Below, piece after piece: positions 20,973 to 31,067 of a stretch of 64,000 bases of DNA; position 1 is the first letter of the stretch; each line of letters opens with the position of its first letter. Position numbers and translations under genes: made by a program. The notes beneath the pieces were generated by a model. It was not told where the DNA came from. It did no database searches and worked only from the letters and a program-made list of their open reading frames with translations. The DNA is taken from positions 157,872,426 to 157,936,425 of the forward strand of contig NC_090323.1 of assembly GCF_040869045.1 (NCBI RefSeq), given 5' to 3'. This DNA comes from Eurosta solidaginis. Lineage: Eukaryota > Arthropoda > Insecta > Diptera > Tephritidae.

Positions 20973-21533
20973 TGTGACGAATATTAGTGACACCAAGTGA
21001 TACTCACATCACTAGTCTGATGCTAAGTAAATGAAGCCACCACAACAATAAAGCAGACAGTCACTTGTATCTACATAAACGAAACAATCATTATGTCTAC
21101 ACATATGTACGTACACGCAGCGGAGAAGCAATGCACAACCACATGCATATATCTGAGATACTCCCAAAAGTATGCAATAATTGTGCAAGTATCACTCACA
21201 TATACACGCGCATGGGGTATGAGAGAAGCTAGAAAATTGTGCATCTGTAGTTAGAGCTGAGAAATTTATAGCTGATAACTAACTAGTAAGTTCTGGAAAT
21301 AGAAGCGCCTAGAAATATGCCGGCGATGAAACCGGACAGTATAAAAAAGGGGCAACAGTTGAGGCACGAAAAGTCAGTTTCATTTAAGCACGCTATCTGT
21401 CGAGAAATAGAAGTGTTAGTCTAATAAATACCATTTTGCATTATCGAATATTGGAGTTATTTATTCAACAGTTTAGTGATTCGAACGTTAGCAGAAGGTT
21501 GCAAATAAGCAGAATTGCAGTAAATTCGTTACA
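20973..21533 (+). repeat. 5' LTR of gypsy 1
   Basis: 561 bp, TGTGACGAATATTAGTGACA to AAATTCGTTACA. It includes a CAGTATAAAAAAGGGGC promoter-like box near 21339 and CTAATAAATACC near 21421 (AATAAA). Compared with the 3' LTR it keeps a stretch of about 25 bp around 21106-21130 and the CCTAGAAATATG segment near 21309, both lost there. Confidence 0.92.
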
Positions 21534-21535
21534 AT

Positions 21536-21550
21536 TGGTGTCAGAAGAGG
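21536..21550 (+). promoter_or_regulatory. Primer-binding site (tRNA-Leu type)
   Basis: TGGTGTCAGAAG starts two bases after the LTR. It is complementary to the 3' end (CTTCTGACACCA) of a tRNA-Leu whose acceptor begins GTCAG. The gypsy 2 copy has TGGCGTCAGAAG, one base different. Confidence 0.75.
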
Positions 21551-21592
21551 AATTGTTGAATAAATTCCGAAGACTGGGAATACAACTTGGAC

Positions 21593-22922
21593 ATGGCAAA
21601 GTTAAGTGAATTGAAGATCCAGCAACTGAAGAAGGAGTTGGAGAGCCGTGGATTGAATACAACCGGCATTAAACTTGAACTTCAGGCACGACTACGAGAG
21701 GCAACGGAATTAGAAGGAATTGACGTGGAAGAGTATGTCTTTCATCTTGATGGCGATGAGACAACAAAATTGGAGGAGAAAAATGAAACACCGCAGACAA
21801 TGGCGAACACAGACCTGAACACGATATTGGCTGCAATATCGGCACAAATGTCCGAAATGTCATCACAAATATGCACCAAAATGTTCGCAAATGGAAGAAC
21901 AGAAGACATATATGGCATCTCAACTGGAATCACAGGAGGCACGTATATCCGAAATGTCGGCACAAATTTCAGCGCAGATATCATCTCAGATCTCTACACA
22001 ACTTGAAGAGCAGGGAGTCCGTATATCATCTAAGCTGGAAGCGCGCATGGAAGAGAAACTAACCCAGTTTCATGAAGGTTTCAGTGGCAGACAGGACAAA
22101 ATCGAGGCTGAGGTAGATGCTTTAAAAGGTCGTATACAGGAGCTGCAACTAAATCGCCCAGTTGTTTCAGCAAGCAATACGAAGGTAAAAACTCCATCTT
22201 TTGACGGCTCTGTTCCTTTCCAGGTGTTTAAGATTCAGTTTGAGAAGACCGCAGCAGTGAACAACTGGAGTGCTGAAGATAAAGTTGCTGCATTATTCGT
22301 GGCATTGAAAGGATCTGCTGCTGAAATCCTACAGACTATTCCCGAGGGAGAGCGGAACAACTACGAAACATTAATGAGCGCTCTAGAGAGGCGATACGGA
22401 AGCGAACACAGGAAGAAGATATACCAAATAGAGTTGCAAAACCGCTACCAAAAAGCTAATGAGACTTTGCAGGAATTTGCGTCAGATGTCGAAAGGCTCG
22501 CACATTTGGCGACTGCCGACGCACCCGTGGAATACACAGAAAGGGTAAAAATTCAGAACTTTATAAATGCCATACGGGACATCGAAACGAAGCGAGCCAC
22601 ATACGCAAACCAAAAGCCAACATTTGCAGAAACGGTATCACATGCATTGACTCAGGAAACTGCCTCACTATTGAGTAAACCAGCATACAAAGCTCATCGT
22701 GTGGAAGTGGAAAGACCAGATTGGGTAGACACAATTTTGGAAGCACTGAAGGGATCACAACAGAAAAATGCCGGAGTTATGAAATGTTTCAAGTGCGGCA
22801 ACCCAGGTCACATTGCACGACATTGCAGCATTGGCCCCGATAGTTCCAACAATGTGGGTGGCCGTAAACGCAGAGCTGAAGGAGATGAGCAAATCTCCAA
22901 ATCTACTCAATCGTTAAATTAA
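21593..22922 (+). pseudogene. gypsy 1 gag (SAP domain, coiled coil, capsid, CCHC)
   Basis: The ATG at 21593 opens a SAP-like module (KLSELKIQQLKKELESRG, LKLELQARL-type pattern, residues about 2-35). An acidic segment and a Q/E/S-rich coiled coil of repeated ISEMSAQIS/LESQEARIS units follow, then a capsid-like region (SFDGSVPFQVFKIQFEKTAA, LQEFASDVERLAHLA) and one zinc knuckle CFKCGNPGHIARHC near 22786-22827. A frameshift between about 21885 and 22000 splits it into two frames (21587-22006 and 21891-22922). Gag packages the RNA. The SAP module is a DNA-binding fold in nuclear proteins; its role here is inference. Confidence 0.85.
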
Positions 22923-23485
22923 AGCGAGTCAGCCGTAAGGGGCAACAGCTGGCTCCCGCAATTGAATGCCCCATAATCTCTATCTCACAAATTGGAAGAC
23001 GGTCAAACAATCTTACTGTCGGAGGACATGTGGACACGGGTGCATCTCATTCCATCATTCGAGCGGATTTAGTCAACAAGAAGATAAGACCATTTCATGG
23101 AGCAAGATTGCGTACAGCCACTGGAGAAGACACCACGGTTCTAGGAGAAGTATCATGTGCAGTCGCAATTGGGAACGTCACGGTAGTACTCAATTTTATA
23201 GTGGCAGAAATTGTTGATGAAATCATAATTGGAGTGGACTTATTAATCGACGAGGGCATCAAGATCGACATGCAAAGCAAGACCATGCGATATAAGAACA
23301 TGGATGTGCCCTTAATTTTGGCTACGAGAGAGACTACAGCAGTAAACGAGTGCTGGTGGAAGAGAGTCAGCAAATACCACCAAAATCAGAAGCAGTCATC
23401 TGGGCAAAGGTTGATGGAGATTGTGAGACAAACAAATTGTGAGTTGTCGAAGCAGCAAACAAATCAACACCGAACGTACTTGTAG
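22923..23485 (+). pseudogene. gypsy 1 aspartic protease
   Basis: In the -1 frame relative to gag, the reading runs through AIECPIISISQIGRRS into VDTGASHSIIRADLV (retropepsin active site DTGA near 23030) and IIIGVDLLIDEGIKID (the second strand, usually ILG-D). The stop is at 23485, before the RT frame begins, so the polyprotein is broken here. The protease would process Gag-Pol in the particle. Confidence 0.8.
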
Positions 23486-23617
23486 GAAAAACCCTGGCTA
23501 TAACAAAACAAGATGGACGTATCCAGGTAAGAGTACTCAATGAGTTCAAGTCACCACTCAAACTGACCAAAGGAGCTATATTGGGAAGATGCCAAGAGGC
23601 TGAAGTAGTTATTAACT

Positions 23618-24463
23618 GTGAACAGCTCCAGGAACACGTTTCAACTAGCAAACATATTTGACCAGGATGGTGCCAAACCAGGCCGCACCAATGTTGTGAA
23701 ACATCAAATTGACACTGGAGACGCTAGGCCGATACGTCAAGCTTCTCGTAGTGTTCCACTGGCGAAGCGGGAAGTTGTGAGTCAAATCGTAAAAGAAATG
23801 AGCGACTGCGGCGTCATCGAACCATCAGCTAGTCCATGGAGCTCACCGGTGGTACTTGTGAAGAAGAAGGATGGGAAAATGAGGCTGGACTATCGCAAGT
23901 TGAACGACGTCACGAAAAAGGATAGCTACCCATTGCCGGGAATTTACGACACTCTGGACTCGCTCTCTGGTACGAAATGGTTTTCGACACTGGACTTGAA
24001 AAGCGGCTACTGACAAGTGGAAGTTAAGGAGGAAGACAAAGAGAAAACAGCCTTCAGTGTCGGTGATGGTCTTTGGCAATTTACAGTGATGCCTTTTGGA
24101 CTATGTAATGCACCAGCTACTTTTGAAAGACTCATGGATCAGGTACTGAAAGGACTACATTGGAAACTATGCTTAGTGTACCTAGACGACATCATCGTAT
24201 TGGGAAAGAACTTCGAAGAACATCTGAAGAACTTGGAGGAGTTTTCCAAAGAATAGCTGGTGCTGGTCTGAAACTTAGTCCCAAAAAGTGTTCTCTGTTC
24301 AAGAAGCAAGTTAGTTACTTGGGTCATAAAGTAACGACGGAGGGCATCTGCACCGCGAATGAAAAGATAGAAGCAGTGAAGGATTGGCCAAGACCACAGA
24401 ATCTGCCTGAATTGAGAAGTTTCCTTGGGCTGTGCACATATTACCGGCGATTTGTACCAAATT
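23618..24463 (+). pseudogene. gypsy 1 reverse transcriptase
   Basis: RT blocks in order: [77 protein letters not shown] (YLDD catalytic pair near 24177-24188), then FKKQVSYLGHKVTTEGI and LPELRSFLGLCTYYRRFVPNF. A TGA at 24012-24014 replaces the tryptophan usual in 'GYWQ', and a frameshift follows LEEFSKE at 24253. The sequence stops at the codons for VPNF, where LINE G1 is inserted. Confidence 0.88.
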
Positions 24464-24466
24464 TTG

Positions 24467-25806
24467 GACTCATTGTATAGATGGCTTTGCACTAATAAAC
24501 TCAAGCTTAACGTTAACAAAACTAAGTTCATGGTTTTATCTAGGACGATCACTTAATTTAGATCTAAAAATAATGAATACGAGCATTGAGGATGTCAAAA
24601 TATTTAAGTACTTAGGGATCCTGATTGACAATAAACTGAGGTTTACAGATCATATTGATTATATTGTTGCCAAAATAGGCAAAAAAATTGGATTTTGGAA
24701 GAGATCGTGTAAACTTATTAGTAAGAATTATAAGTTGAAAGTTTATAGATCCATCATGGAACCGCACTTCTTATATTGCCCTACAATATTCTTTATTGCC
24801 AATGAAACACAAGTAGACAGGTTACAAATTATGCAAAACAAAGCTATGAGATTTATATTGAAAGTGAGGTACGACACTTCCATAAAGAGTATGCTTGATG
24901 CACTATACTGGCTGAGCGTGAAACAGTTGATATTTTACCATTGTATGAAATTTGTATTTTATATCAAGCATGGTAAATTACCAGCCTACCTAAGTGAAAA
25001 ACTTATTTATGTGAATGAAACCCATTCTTACATAATCAGGGAAAATAATAATTTTAGATTACCTCTTCTCAAAACAGAAATGGACAAGCAAAATATATTT
25101 TACAAAGGCCTGAAATGTTTCAATGAACTACCTAATCATGTTAAAAATTGTGAAAACTTAAACACCTTCTAAAAAAATTTATTAGAATATTGCAAAACCC
25201 TTCCAATAAGATAAAATATTTTGTATCTGTATTTCATGTTACTTATCCTTGAGCATACACGGCAATCCAAATAGACACAGAGGAACCTTATGCATCAGGT
25301 CAAATACATATATCGGTTGCAATCAAATTAGGAAAGAATTCCTGAAAATATCGTCCCAGACAAACAGTTGGAGTTTTCATGTGAATCACGTATATTCCTA
25401 CAACAATGATATATTATAATTAAATATGTTTACATAAAAGCTGGTACAGGGAGGATTGGAAACACGTCCTTTCCAACCGTCCTATAAGAGTGGCTCATTC
25501 TGCTGAGCTGCTAGCTTTTGGGTTGACGGGAATCAAATGCATTCCGACAGCATAAATAATAAAACTGTGTAATCATACGTCTTGGAGTAGGGCAGGATTA
25601 AGAACACGTCCTTCCAACCTCCCAATGATATGACTACAAGACTCGCCCGTTGGGACCACCAGTTCCCGTGCTGATCGGAATCTCATGCATTCCGACACCC
25701 CAAACGCTAGAAATCCTATCATTATTAAAATGTATTTATAATTTGTAATAATCTAAGTTTTAGGCTTAAAACGCCGTAATAATAAATAAATAATAATAAT
25801 AATAAT
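24467..25806 (+). mobile_element. LINE G1, 5'-truncated
   Basis: Inserted in the gypsy RT with a 7-bp duplication AATTTTG at 24460-24466 and 25807-25813. The protein part (about 24480-25172) starts WLCTNKLKLNVNKTKFMVLS, shifts frame near 24550, and continues KIFKYLGILIDNKLRFTDH to FYKGLKCFNELPNHVKNC, the C-terminal half of a non-LTR RT. The 3' untranslated part has a repeated 'ACACGTCC.TTCCAACC ... GCATTCCGACA' module (about 25440-25560 and 25590-25700) and ends CGCCGTAATAATAAATAAAT with an (AAT)n tail. Fragments of the family are at 6740-7207, 46532-46782 and around the second gypsy. Confidence 0.88.
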
Positions 25807-25813
25807 AATTTTG

Positions 25814-26597
25814 CCAGCGTAGCCCATAGCCTCCACGAGCTAACAAGAAAAAAAAAGCTTTTGAATGGAAGAAGGAGCAAGAAGTAACTTTCCAAACATT
25901 GAAAGAGCGTTAGTGCACTGCCCCAATGTTGGCATATCCGATTCCAGGAGCAACGTTTATTCTAGATACGGATGCGAGCGGATATGTTATAGGAGGCGTT
26001 TTGTCACAACTGGTTGATGAACACGAGAAGGTTGTTGCATATTACAGCCGTTCAATTGGAAAACCAGAGAGGAACTATTGCGTTACACGGAGAGAACTGT
26101 TGGCACTGGTAGAGTGCATTAAACATTTTCACAAGTACCTCTACGGCCAGCGCAGCGTTAAAATGGCTCTTGCAGTTCCGTAATCCAGAAGGACAATTGG
26201 CATGGTGGATCGAGCGACTACAAAGCTACGACTTTTCCATTCAGCATCGAAAAGGTAGTAACCATGGAAATACTGATGCAATGTCACGAAGACCATGTGG
26301 TTTGGAATGCAAGCACTGTTCAAAGGCCGAGGCTAAAGAAGACATTATAGATGTCCGGCTAATGTCTATAACGTGTACGGATGAATGGAACAAGGAGCAA
26401 CTAAGGAAGTGTCAGCTAGAAGATACAGATCTGTCACATGTTATGCAAGGGCTCGAACGAACCGAAAGACCAAATAGAGAGGAGATGTCAGCAGAGAGTC
26501 CCATTGCGAAGTCAAGTGGAACACTTTAGAGTTGATATCCGGTTGCTCGCATCGAGTATGGGTAGTGAGGATGGTCAAAGTAAGAAGAAACTGATTA
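25814..26597 (+). pseudogene. gypsy 1 RT connection and RNase H
   Basis: The reading resumes after LINE G1 (ASVAHSLHELT-like, then FEWKKEQEVTFQTLKER) and gives the RNase H core FILDTDASGYVIGGVLSQ, AYYSRSIGKPERNYCVTRRELLALV and FHKYLYGQ. A deletion and frameshift near 26150 remove the usual 'TDH' block, then LQFRNPEGQLAWWIERLQSY, FSIQHRKGSNHGNTDAMSRRP follows. The enzyme degrades the RNA strand of the RNA-DNA hybrid. Several frameshifts make it nonfunctional. Confidence 0.85.
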
Positions 26598-26713
26598 TGT
26601 GTCAAATATACATCAGCTGCTCGAAATCACGTCCATTCCGACAGCACTAATAATCAAATCCCGTTGCTCGGCATCACAGTCCATCCTCACAACTGATTTA
26701 ATAATGTATATAC
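26598..26713 (+). mobile_element. G-like LINE fragment (left part)
   Basis: A small noncoding piece with ATTCCGACAGCACTAATAAT, resembling the 3' untranslated module of LINE G1 (ATTCCGACAGCATAAATAAT near 25541). It resumes at 30441 after gypsy 2 and ends in a (AAAT)n tail at about 30553, directly before the gypsy 1 integrase. So a short LINE end landed in gypsy 1 first and gypsy 2 landed in it later. The left limit is approximate. Confidence 0.55.
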
Positions 26714-26717
26714 ATAT

Positions 26718-27327
26718 TGTAACGATTTTACTTGCAAATCCTCTTATTTACCCTTCTGCTAAGTTCGTATCACTAAACTGTTGAATAAATAACTCCAATA
26801 TTGAATAATGGAAAAATGGCCTTTATTAAAGTACTTCAAAATAACACTTATACTTTGCAATTAGCTGGCTTAATAACCAAACTGATACCTTAAATGAAAC
26901 TGACTTTCAAAATAATACTGCTATTGCTCGCTAGATATCGTCTTAATCGAAACTCTAATCAAACTGAATTCCAGCGCCTCTACACTTGTTGCCTTTTATA
27001 CTCTTTGATTTCAACGTTCGCATCTTCTAGGCGCTTCCAGAATCTACTAGTTCATCAGCTCTCAAACTTCTCAGCTGTAACTACAATTGCACAATTTTAT
27101 AGCTTTTCTCATTGCATACTTTCAGGAGTATCTCAGATATATGCATGTGTTTGTGCATTGACTCTCCGCTGCCCGCATACGTACATGGTACATATGTGTA
27201 GACGCAATTATTGTTTCGTTTATGTAGATACATACATAATGATTGAATTATTGCTGTGAATTCGCGTCACTGCTTAGCATCGGCTTAGAGATAGCAGCAC
27301 CCCTTAGTTTTGCTAATATTCGTAACA
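26718..27327 (-). repeat. 3' LTR of gypsy 2
   Basis: On the minus strand it runs TGTTACGAATATTAGCAAAA ... AAAATCGTTACA. It contains AAGTATAAAAGG-like and AATAAAGGCC signals shared with the other LTRs. The polypurine tract GACTTAGGTGGAGGGCAG lies just upstream (complement of 27328-27345). Confidence 0.9.
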
Positions 27328-27338
27328 CTGCCCTCCAC

Positions 27339-27815
27339 CTAAGTCTGATCGTCCCGATCAGACAAATCTCTCGATCTAAACGCTGCTAGCATCGCCAAAT
27401 GTACCACTCTTCTATTTCGTGATTTCCCAATTCCTTGTATGCGGTAGATGACCTCACTGATCGTCTTCACAACTCTGTACGGGCCTTCCCAATTGCGCCG
27501 ATATTTGGATGGAACACCTTTCCGCCGGTAAGGGTTGTATAGCAGTACCAAATCTCCCTCCCGGAAACCTTCCAAATTATTTCCCTTGTCGTACCTGTGT
27601 TTCATCTTACTACTCATTATCCTGGATCGTTCCCTCGCACTCTGTTGCTTGGCCAATGAACTACTTCGTAGAGCTTGCGCTTGACGGATTGGCTTCGCAT
27701 AATCAGTATCGTTCCCACGTTTCACAACAGTAGTGCGCTCCGGCTTGAAACTACCCTCGCATTCTTTCTCGGAAATTCGTTGCTTCGTTTTCCTGCGTCT
27801 TTTAGGTTTTGCCAA
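27339..27815 (-). pseudogene. gypsy 2 pol remnant: RT leader joined to integrase C-terminus
   Basis: 158 codons. The first part (ERTTVVKRGNDTDYAKPIRQA, SSLAKQ) corresponds to the RT leader of gypsy 1 near 23690-23770. It passes without break into RERSRIMSSKMKHRYDK, FREGDLVLLYNP and WEGPYRVVKTISEVIYRIQ, the C-terminal DNA-binding part of integrase, ending SDRDDQT. The joint lies near LAKQQSA, about 27650. The deletion thus keeps the reading frame open. Whether the fusion peptide does anything is unknown. Confidence 0.85.
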
Positions 27816-27887
27816 TGCCAGTGTTTCCCTCGCAGGTACTTTTGATTTTGCTTTATATGGCCCATTCGACCTATTAACCTTTGCCTT

Positions 27888-28274
27888 TTACTTCCGTGGT
27901 TTTTGTCGAGTCTTATCCACCAGTACTCGATTACTACTGAACCCTTTCTCCAACTTGAAGTTAAGTGGTATATCCTGGTTCTCATAACGCATCACTCTTC
28001 TCTGCATATCGATCTTGATGTCATGGTCAACCAAGAAGTCCACTCCCAATATGACTTCTTCAACGATCTTCGCCACAACGAATTTGTGTAGAACCGTGAC
28101 CTTTCCAATCAAGATTTCACATATCACTTCTCCCTGAACTTGGTTATACCCGCCAGTGACCGTACGCAACTTTGCTCCAGGTAACGGTTTTATTCTCCTG
28201 TTGACCAAGTCAGATCGGATCAAGGAATGAGATACGCCCGTATCTATAGTCGGTACACGTTCTTTACCATCCAC
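27888..28274 (-). pseudogene. gypsy 2 aspartic protease
   Basis: 129-codon frame with PTIDTGVSHSLIRSDLVNRR (active site DTG, followed by V where gypsy 1 has A) and VILGVDFLVDHDIKID. It is not in the gag frame: the gag frame runs through the protease leader (AIECPVISVLQIGRNRAVL) and stops at 28244, so a one-base change near 28300 separates them. Gypsy elements normally produce the protease as part of Gag-Pol. Confidence 0.8.
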
Positions 28275-29779
28275 ATTCCCTCTGACGGTAAGACTGCTCG
28301 ATTTCTACCAATTTGCAACACAGATATCACAGGGCATTCAATAGCTGGATCTAGCTCTCGATCTCTACCTCTTACTCGCTCTTGCTCATCTCCTCCAGCT
28401 TTGCGTTTACGGCCACCCACATTGTTGGAACTATTAGGACCAAGATCGCAATGACGTGCAATGTGACCGGACTTCCCGCATTTGAAGCATTTGATAACTT
28501 TTTCACTCCGATTTTGCGATCCTTTCAGCGCCTCCAATATTGCGTCTACCCACTCTGGCCTTTCTACTTCCACACGGCGTGCTTTGAAAACTGGCTTACA
28601 CAGAAGCGACGCTGTTTCCTGAATCAGAGCTTGTGACACCGTTTCTGCGAATGTTGGCTTTGGGTTTGCGTATGTAGCTCGCTTTGTTCCGACGTCCCGT
28701 ATGCCATTTATAAAGCTCTGAATCTTTACCCGTTCAGTGTATTCCACGGGTGCGTCCGCATTCGCTAAATGTGCTAGCCTTTCAATATCTGACGCAAACT
28801 CTTGCAATGTTTCACCAGGACTCTGGAAGCGGTTCAGCGACTCCATTTGGTATATCTGTCTCCTATGCTCAGTTCCGTATCGTCTCTCTAGAGCGCCCAT
28901 CAATGCTTCATAACAGTTCCGTTCGCCCTCTGGAATGGTTTGTAAAATCTCAGCTGCAGGCCCTTTCAACGCCATGAATAGTCCAGCAACTTTATCTTCC
29001 GCAATCCAGTTGTTCACTGCTGCGGTCTTCTCAAACTGTAGCTTGAAGACCTGGAAAGGAACAGAACCGTCAAAAGATAGAGTTTTTACCTTCGTATTAC
29101 TCGCTGAAGCAGCCGGCCGATTAAGTTGCAATTCCTGTATACGACCTCTCAACGCATCCACCTCTGCCTCGAATGTTTCTTCAAACTGCGTTATTTTCTC
29201 GTCCATACGCGCTTCGAGTTTTGATGATATACGCGCCTCTTGCTCTTTCAGTTGTGTTTCCATCTTTGATGTAATCTGTGTCGACATTTCTGAAATACGT
29301 GTCTCATGTGATTCCAGCTGGGATGCCATATATGCCTTCTGCTCTTCCAGTTGAGATGACATTTGCCATGACATTTCTGAAATACGTGCCTCCTGTGCTT
29401 CAATCTTCGCTGTTATACGGTTCTCCTGCGATTCCAGCTGAGATGCCATATTTGTGGATATTTGTGATGACATTTCTGTTATACGTGCCTCTTGCGCTTC
29501 CATCTTGGATGTTACTGTCAATGTTTGAGCAGTTATTGCAGCCAATATCATGTTCAAGTCTGTGCTGGTAATTGTCTGCGATGTTTCGTTTTTCTCTTCA
29601 ATTTTTGTTGTCTCCTCGCCATCAAGATGAAAGACATACTCTTCCACATCAATTCCTTCTAATTCCATTGTCTCTCGTAGTTGTGCCTGAAGTTCGAGTT
29701 TAATGCCGGTTGTATTCAATCCACGGTTCTCCAACTCCTTCTTCCGTTGCGGGATCTTCAATTCACTCAACTTTGCCAT
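28244..29779 (-). CDS. gypsy 2 gag, uninterrupted
   Basis: 511 codons from an ATG. Residues 2-35 are the SAP-like module (KLSELKIPQRKKELENRG), followed by an acidic stretch and a long coiled coil (residues about 85-215) made of repeated 'MEAQEARISEMS' and 'LESQENRI' units. Capsid-like sequence FDGSVPFQVFKLQFEKTAAVNNW, LQEFASDIERLAHLANADAP comes next, then one CCHC knuckle CFKCGKSGHIARHC. About 45 residues of protease leader form the tail. It is the only complete gag frame in the window and could still make particles. The gypsy 1 gag has one frameshift in the coiled-coil region that this one lacks. Confidence 0.88.
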   Translation of the reverse strand: MAKLSELKIPQRKKELENRGLNTTGIKLELQAQLRETMELEGIDVEEYVFHLDGEETTKIEEKNETSQTITSTDLNMILAAITAQTLTVTSKMEAQEARITEMSSQISTNMASQLESQENRITAKIEAQEARISEMSWQMSSQLEEQKAYMASQLESHETRISEMSTQITSKMETQLKEQEARISSKLEARMDEKITQFEETFEAEVDALRGRIQELQLNRPAASASNTKVKTLSFDGSVPFQVFKLQFEKTAAVNNWIAEDKVAGLFMALKGPAAEILQTIPEGERNCYEALMGALERRYGTEHRRQIYQMESLNRFQSPGETLQEFASDIERLAHLANADAPVEYTERVKIQSFINGIRDVGTKRATYANPKPTFAETVSQALIQETASLLCKPVFKARRVEVERPEWVDAILEALKGSQNRSEKVIKCFKCGKSGHIARHCDLGPNSSNNVGGRKRKAGGDEQERVRGRDRELDPAIECPVISVLQIGRNRAVLPSEGMWMVKNVYRL

Positions 29780-29816
29780 GTCCTTGTTGTCCTCTGGAAT
29801 TTATTCAACAATTCCT

Positions 29817-29830
29817 CTTCTGACGCCAAT
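29817..29830 (-). promoter_or_regulatory. Primer-binding site of gypsy 2
   Basis: The complement reads ATTGGCGTCAGAAG: two spacer bases, then TGGCGTCAGAAG, one base different from the tRNA-Leu-type site of gypsy 1. Confidence 0.7.
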
Positions 29831-30436
29831 TGTAACGATTTTACTTGCAAATCCTCTTATTTGTCCTTCTGCTAAGTTCGTATCACTAAACTGTTGAATA
29901 AATAACTCCAATATTGAATAATGGAAAAATGGCCTTTATTAAAGTACTTCACAATAACACTTATACTTTGAAATTAGCTGGCTTAATAACCAAACTGATA
30001 GCTTAAACGAAACTGACTTTCAAAATACTACTGCTATTGCTCGCTAGATATCGTCTTAATCGAAACTCAAATCAAACTGAATTCCAGCGCCTCTACACTT
30101 GTTTCCTTTTATACTCTTTGATTTCAACGTTCGCATCTTCTAGGCGCTTCCAGAATCTACTAGTCCATCAGCTCTCAAACTTCTCAGCTGTAACTACAAT
30201 TGCACAATTTTATAGCTTTTCTCATTGCATACTTTCAGGAGTATCTCAGATATATGCATGTGTTTGTGCATTGACTCTCCGCTGCCCGTATACGTACATG
30301 GTACATGTGTGCAGACGCAATTATTGTTTCGTTTATGTAGATACATAATGATTGAATTATTGATGTGCATTCGCGTCACTGCTTAGCATCGGCTTAGAGA
30401 TAGCAGTACCCCTTAGTTTTGCTAATATTCGTAACA
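29831..30436 (-). repeat. 5' LTR of gypsy 2
   Basis: 606 bp on the minus strand, TGTTACGAATATTAGC to AAATCGTTACA. It lacks a 4-bp CATA repeat present in its partner at about 27234. The termini are the same as those of the 3' LTR. Confidence 0.9.
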
Positions 30437-30440
30437 ATAT

Positions 30441-30553
30441 TTTATAATATAATTTTGTTCAATTTGTATGCTTCTGTAATTTATCTGTAATCCGTACTAT
30501 ATTAAGTCTGATTAAATTTTAAATTTGTAGACTAATAAATAAATAAATAAATA
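30441..30553 (+). mobile_element. G-like LINE fragment (right part)
   Basis: AT-rich noncoding end following the ATAT duplication of gypsy 2 and ending AATAAATAAATAAATAAATAG at 30534-30554, a typical tail of the G family. The gypsy 1 integrase coding begins immediately after. Confidence 0.55.
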
Positions 30554-30554
30554 G

Positions 30555-31067
30555 TTGTTCCAAGGAAAAGAATTCCCGATGTTCTCAGTGAACTACATAA
30601 CGGTCCAAGTGGAGGTCATCTTGGAATCACAAAGACGCTCGGGAAAATTAAGCAGAGATTCTATTGTGTTGGTTGCCGTCAGTCGGTCACTGAGTGGATT
30701 GCGAACTGCGAGCAGATCGAAAGGGCCCAAAACCCGAAGCCATGGCCAGATGAAGCAATATAACTCAGGTGCACCATCTGAAAGGATCGCCATGGATGTC
30801 GCAGGCCCATTTTCTATTAGCAACCGCGGAAACAAATACGTACTGGTGGTTATGGATTATTTCAGTAAATGGTCAGAGGTATACCCAATTCCAAACCAAG
30901 AAGCGGAAACAGTAGCAGAAGTGGTTACAAACGATTGGGTTGCAAGATATGGTGTACCAATGGAGTTACATTCTGACCAAGGTAGGAATTTTGAATCAGC
31001 TGTGTTCAAAGAAATGTGTAAGAAGTTGGGCATTCGAAAAACACGGACAACTGCATTGCATCCTCAG
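30555..31067 (+). pseudogene. gypsy 1 integrase, zinc region and catalytic core (part)
   Basis: From 30555 the zinc-binding N-terminal region is shifted in frame (HNGPSGGHLG- and CRQSVTEW-like pieces are readable). From about 30740 the core is continuous: IAMDVAGPFSISNRGNKYVLVVMDYFSKW (first catalytic D) and MELHSDQGRNFESAVF (second D). It breaks after ALHPQ at 31067, just before the segment carrying the catalytic glutamate, because LINE B is inserted there. The missing part resumes at 54452. Confidence 0.88.

Larger units (their letters stand above)
26718..30436 (-). mobile_element. gypsy 2: pol-deleted LTR retrotransposon, reverse orientation
   Basis: A complete 3.7-kb insertion with ATAT at 26714-26717 and 30437-30440. 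It has two LTRs of 606-610 bp, a primer site, an uninterrupted gag, a protease and then a tiny pol remainder in which the start of RT is joined to the C-terminus of integrase; RT core, RNase H and the integrase core are absent. By eye the LTRs differ by about 16 substitutions and one 4-bp indel. It belongs to the same family as gypsy 1: same gag design, same polypurine tract, and the same pol ending SRDLSDRDDQT. If mobile it would need enzymes in trans. Confidence 0.92.
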
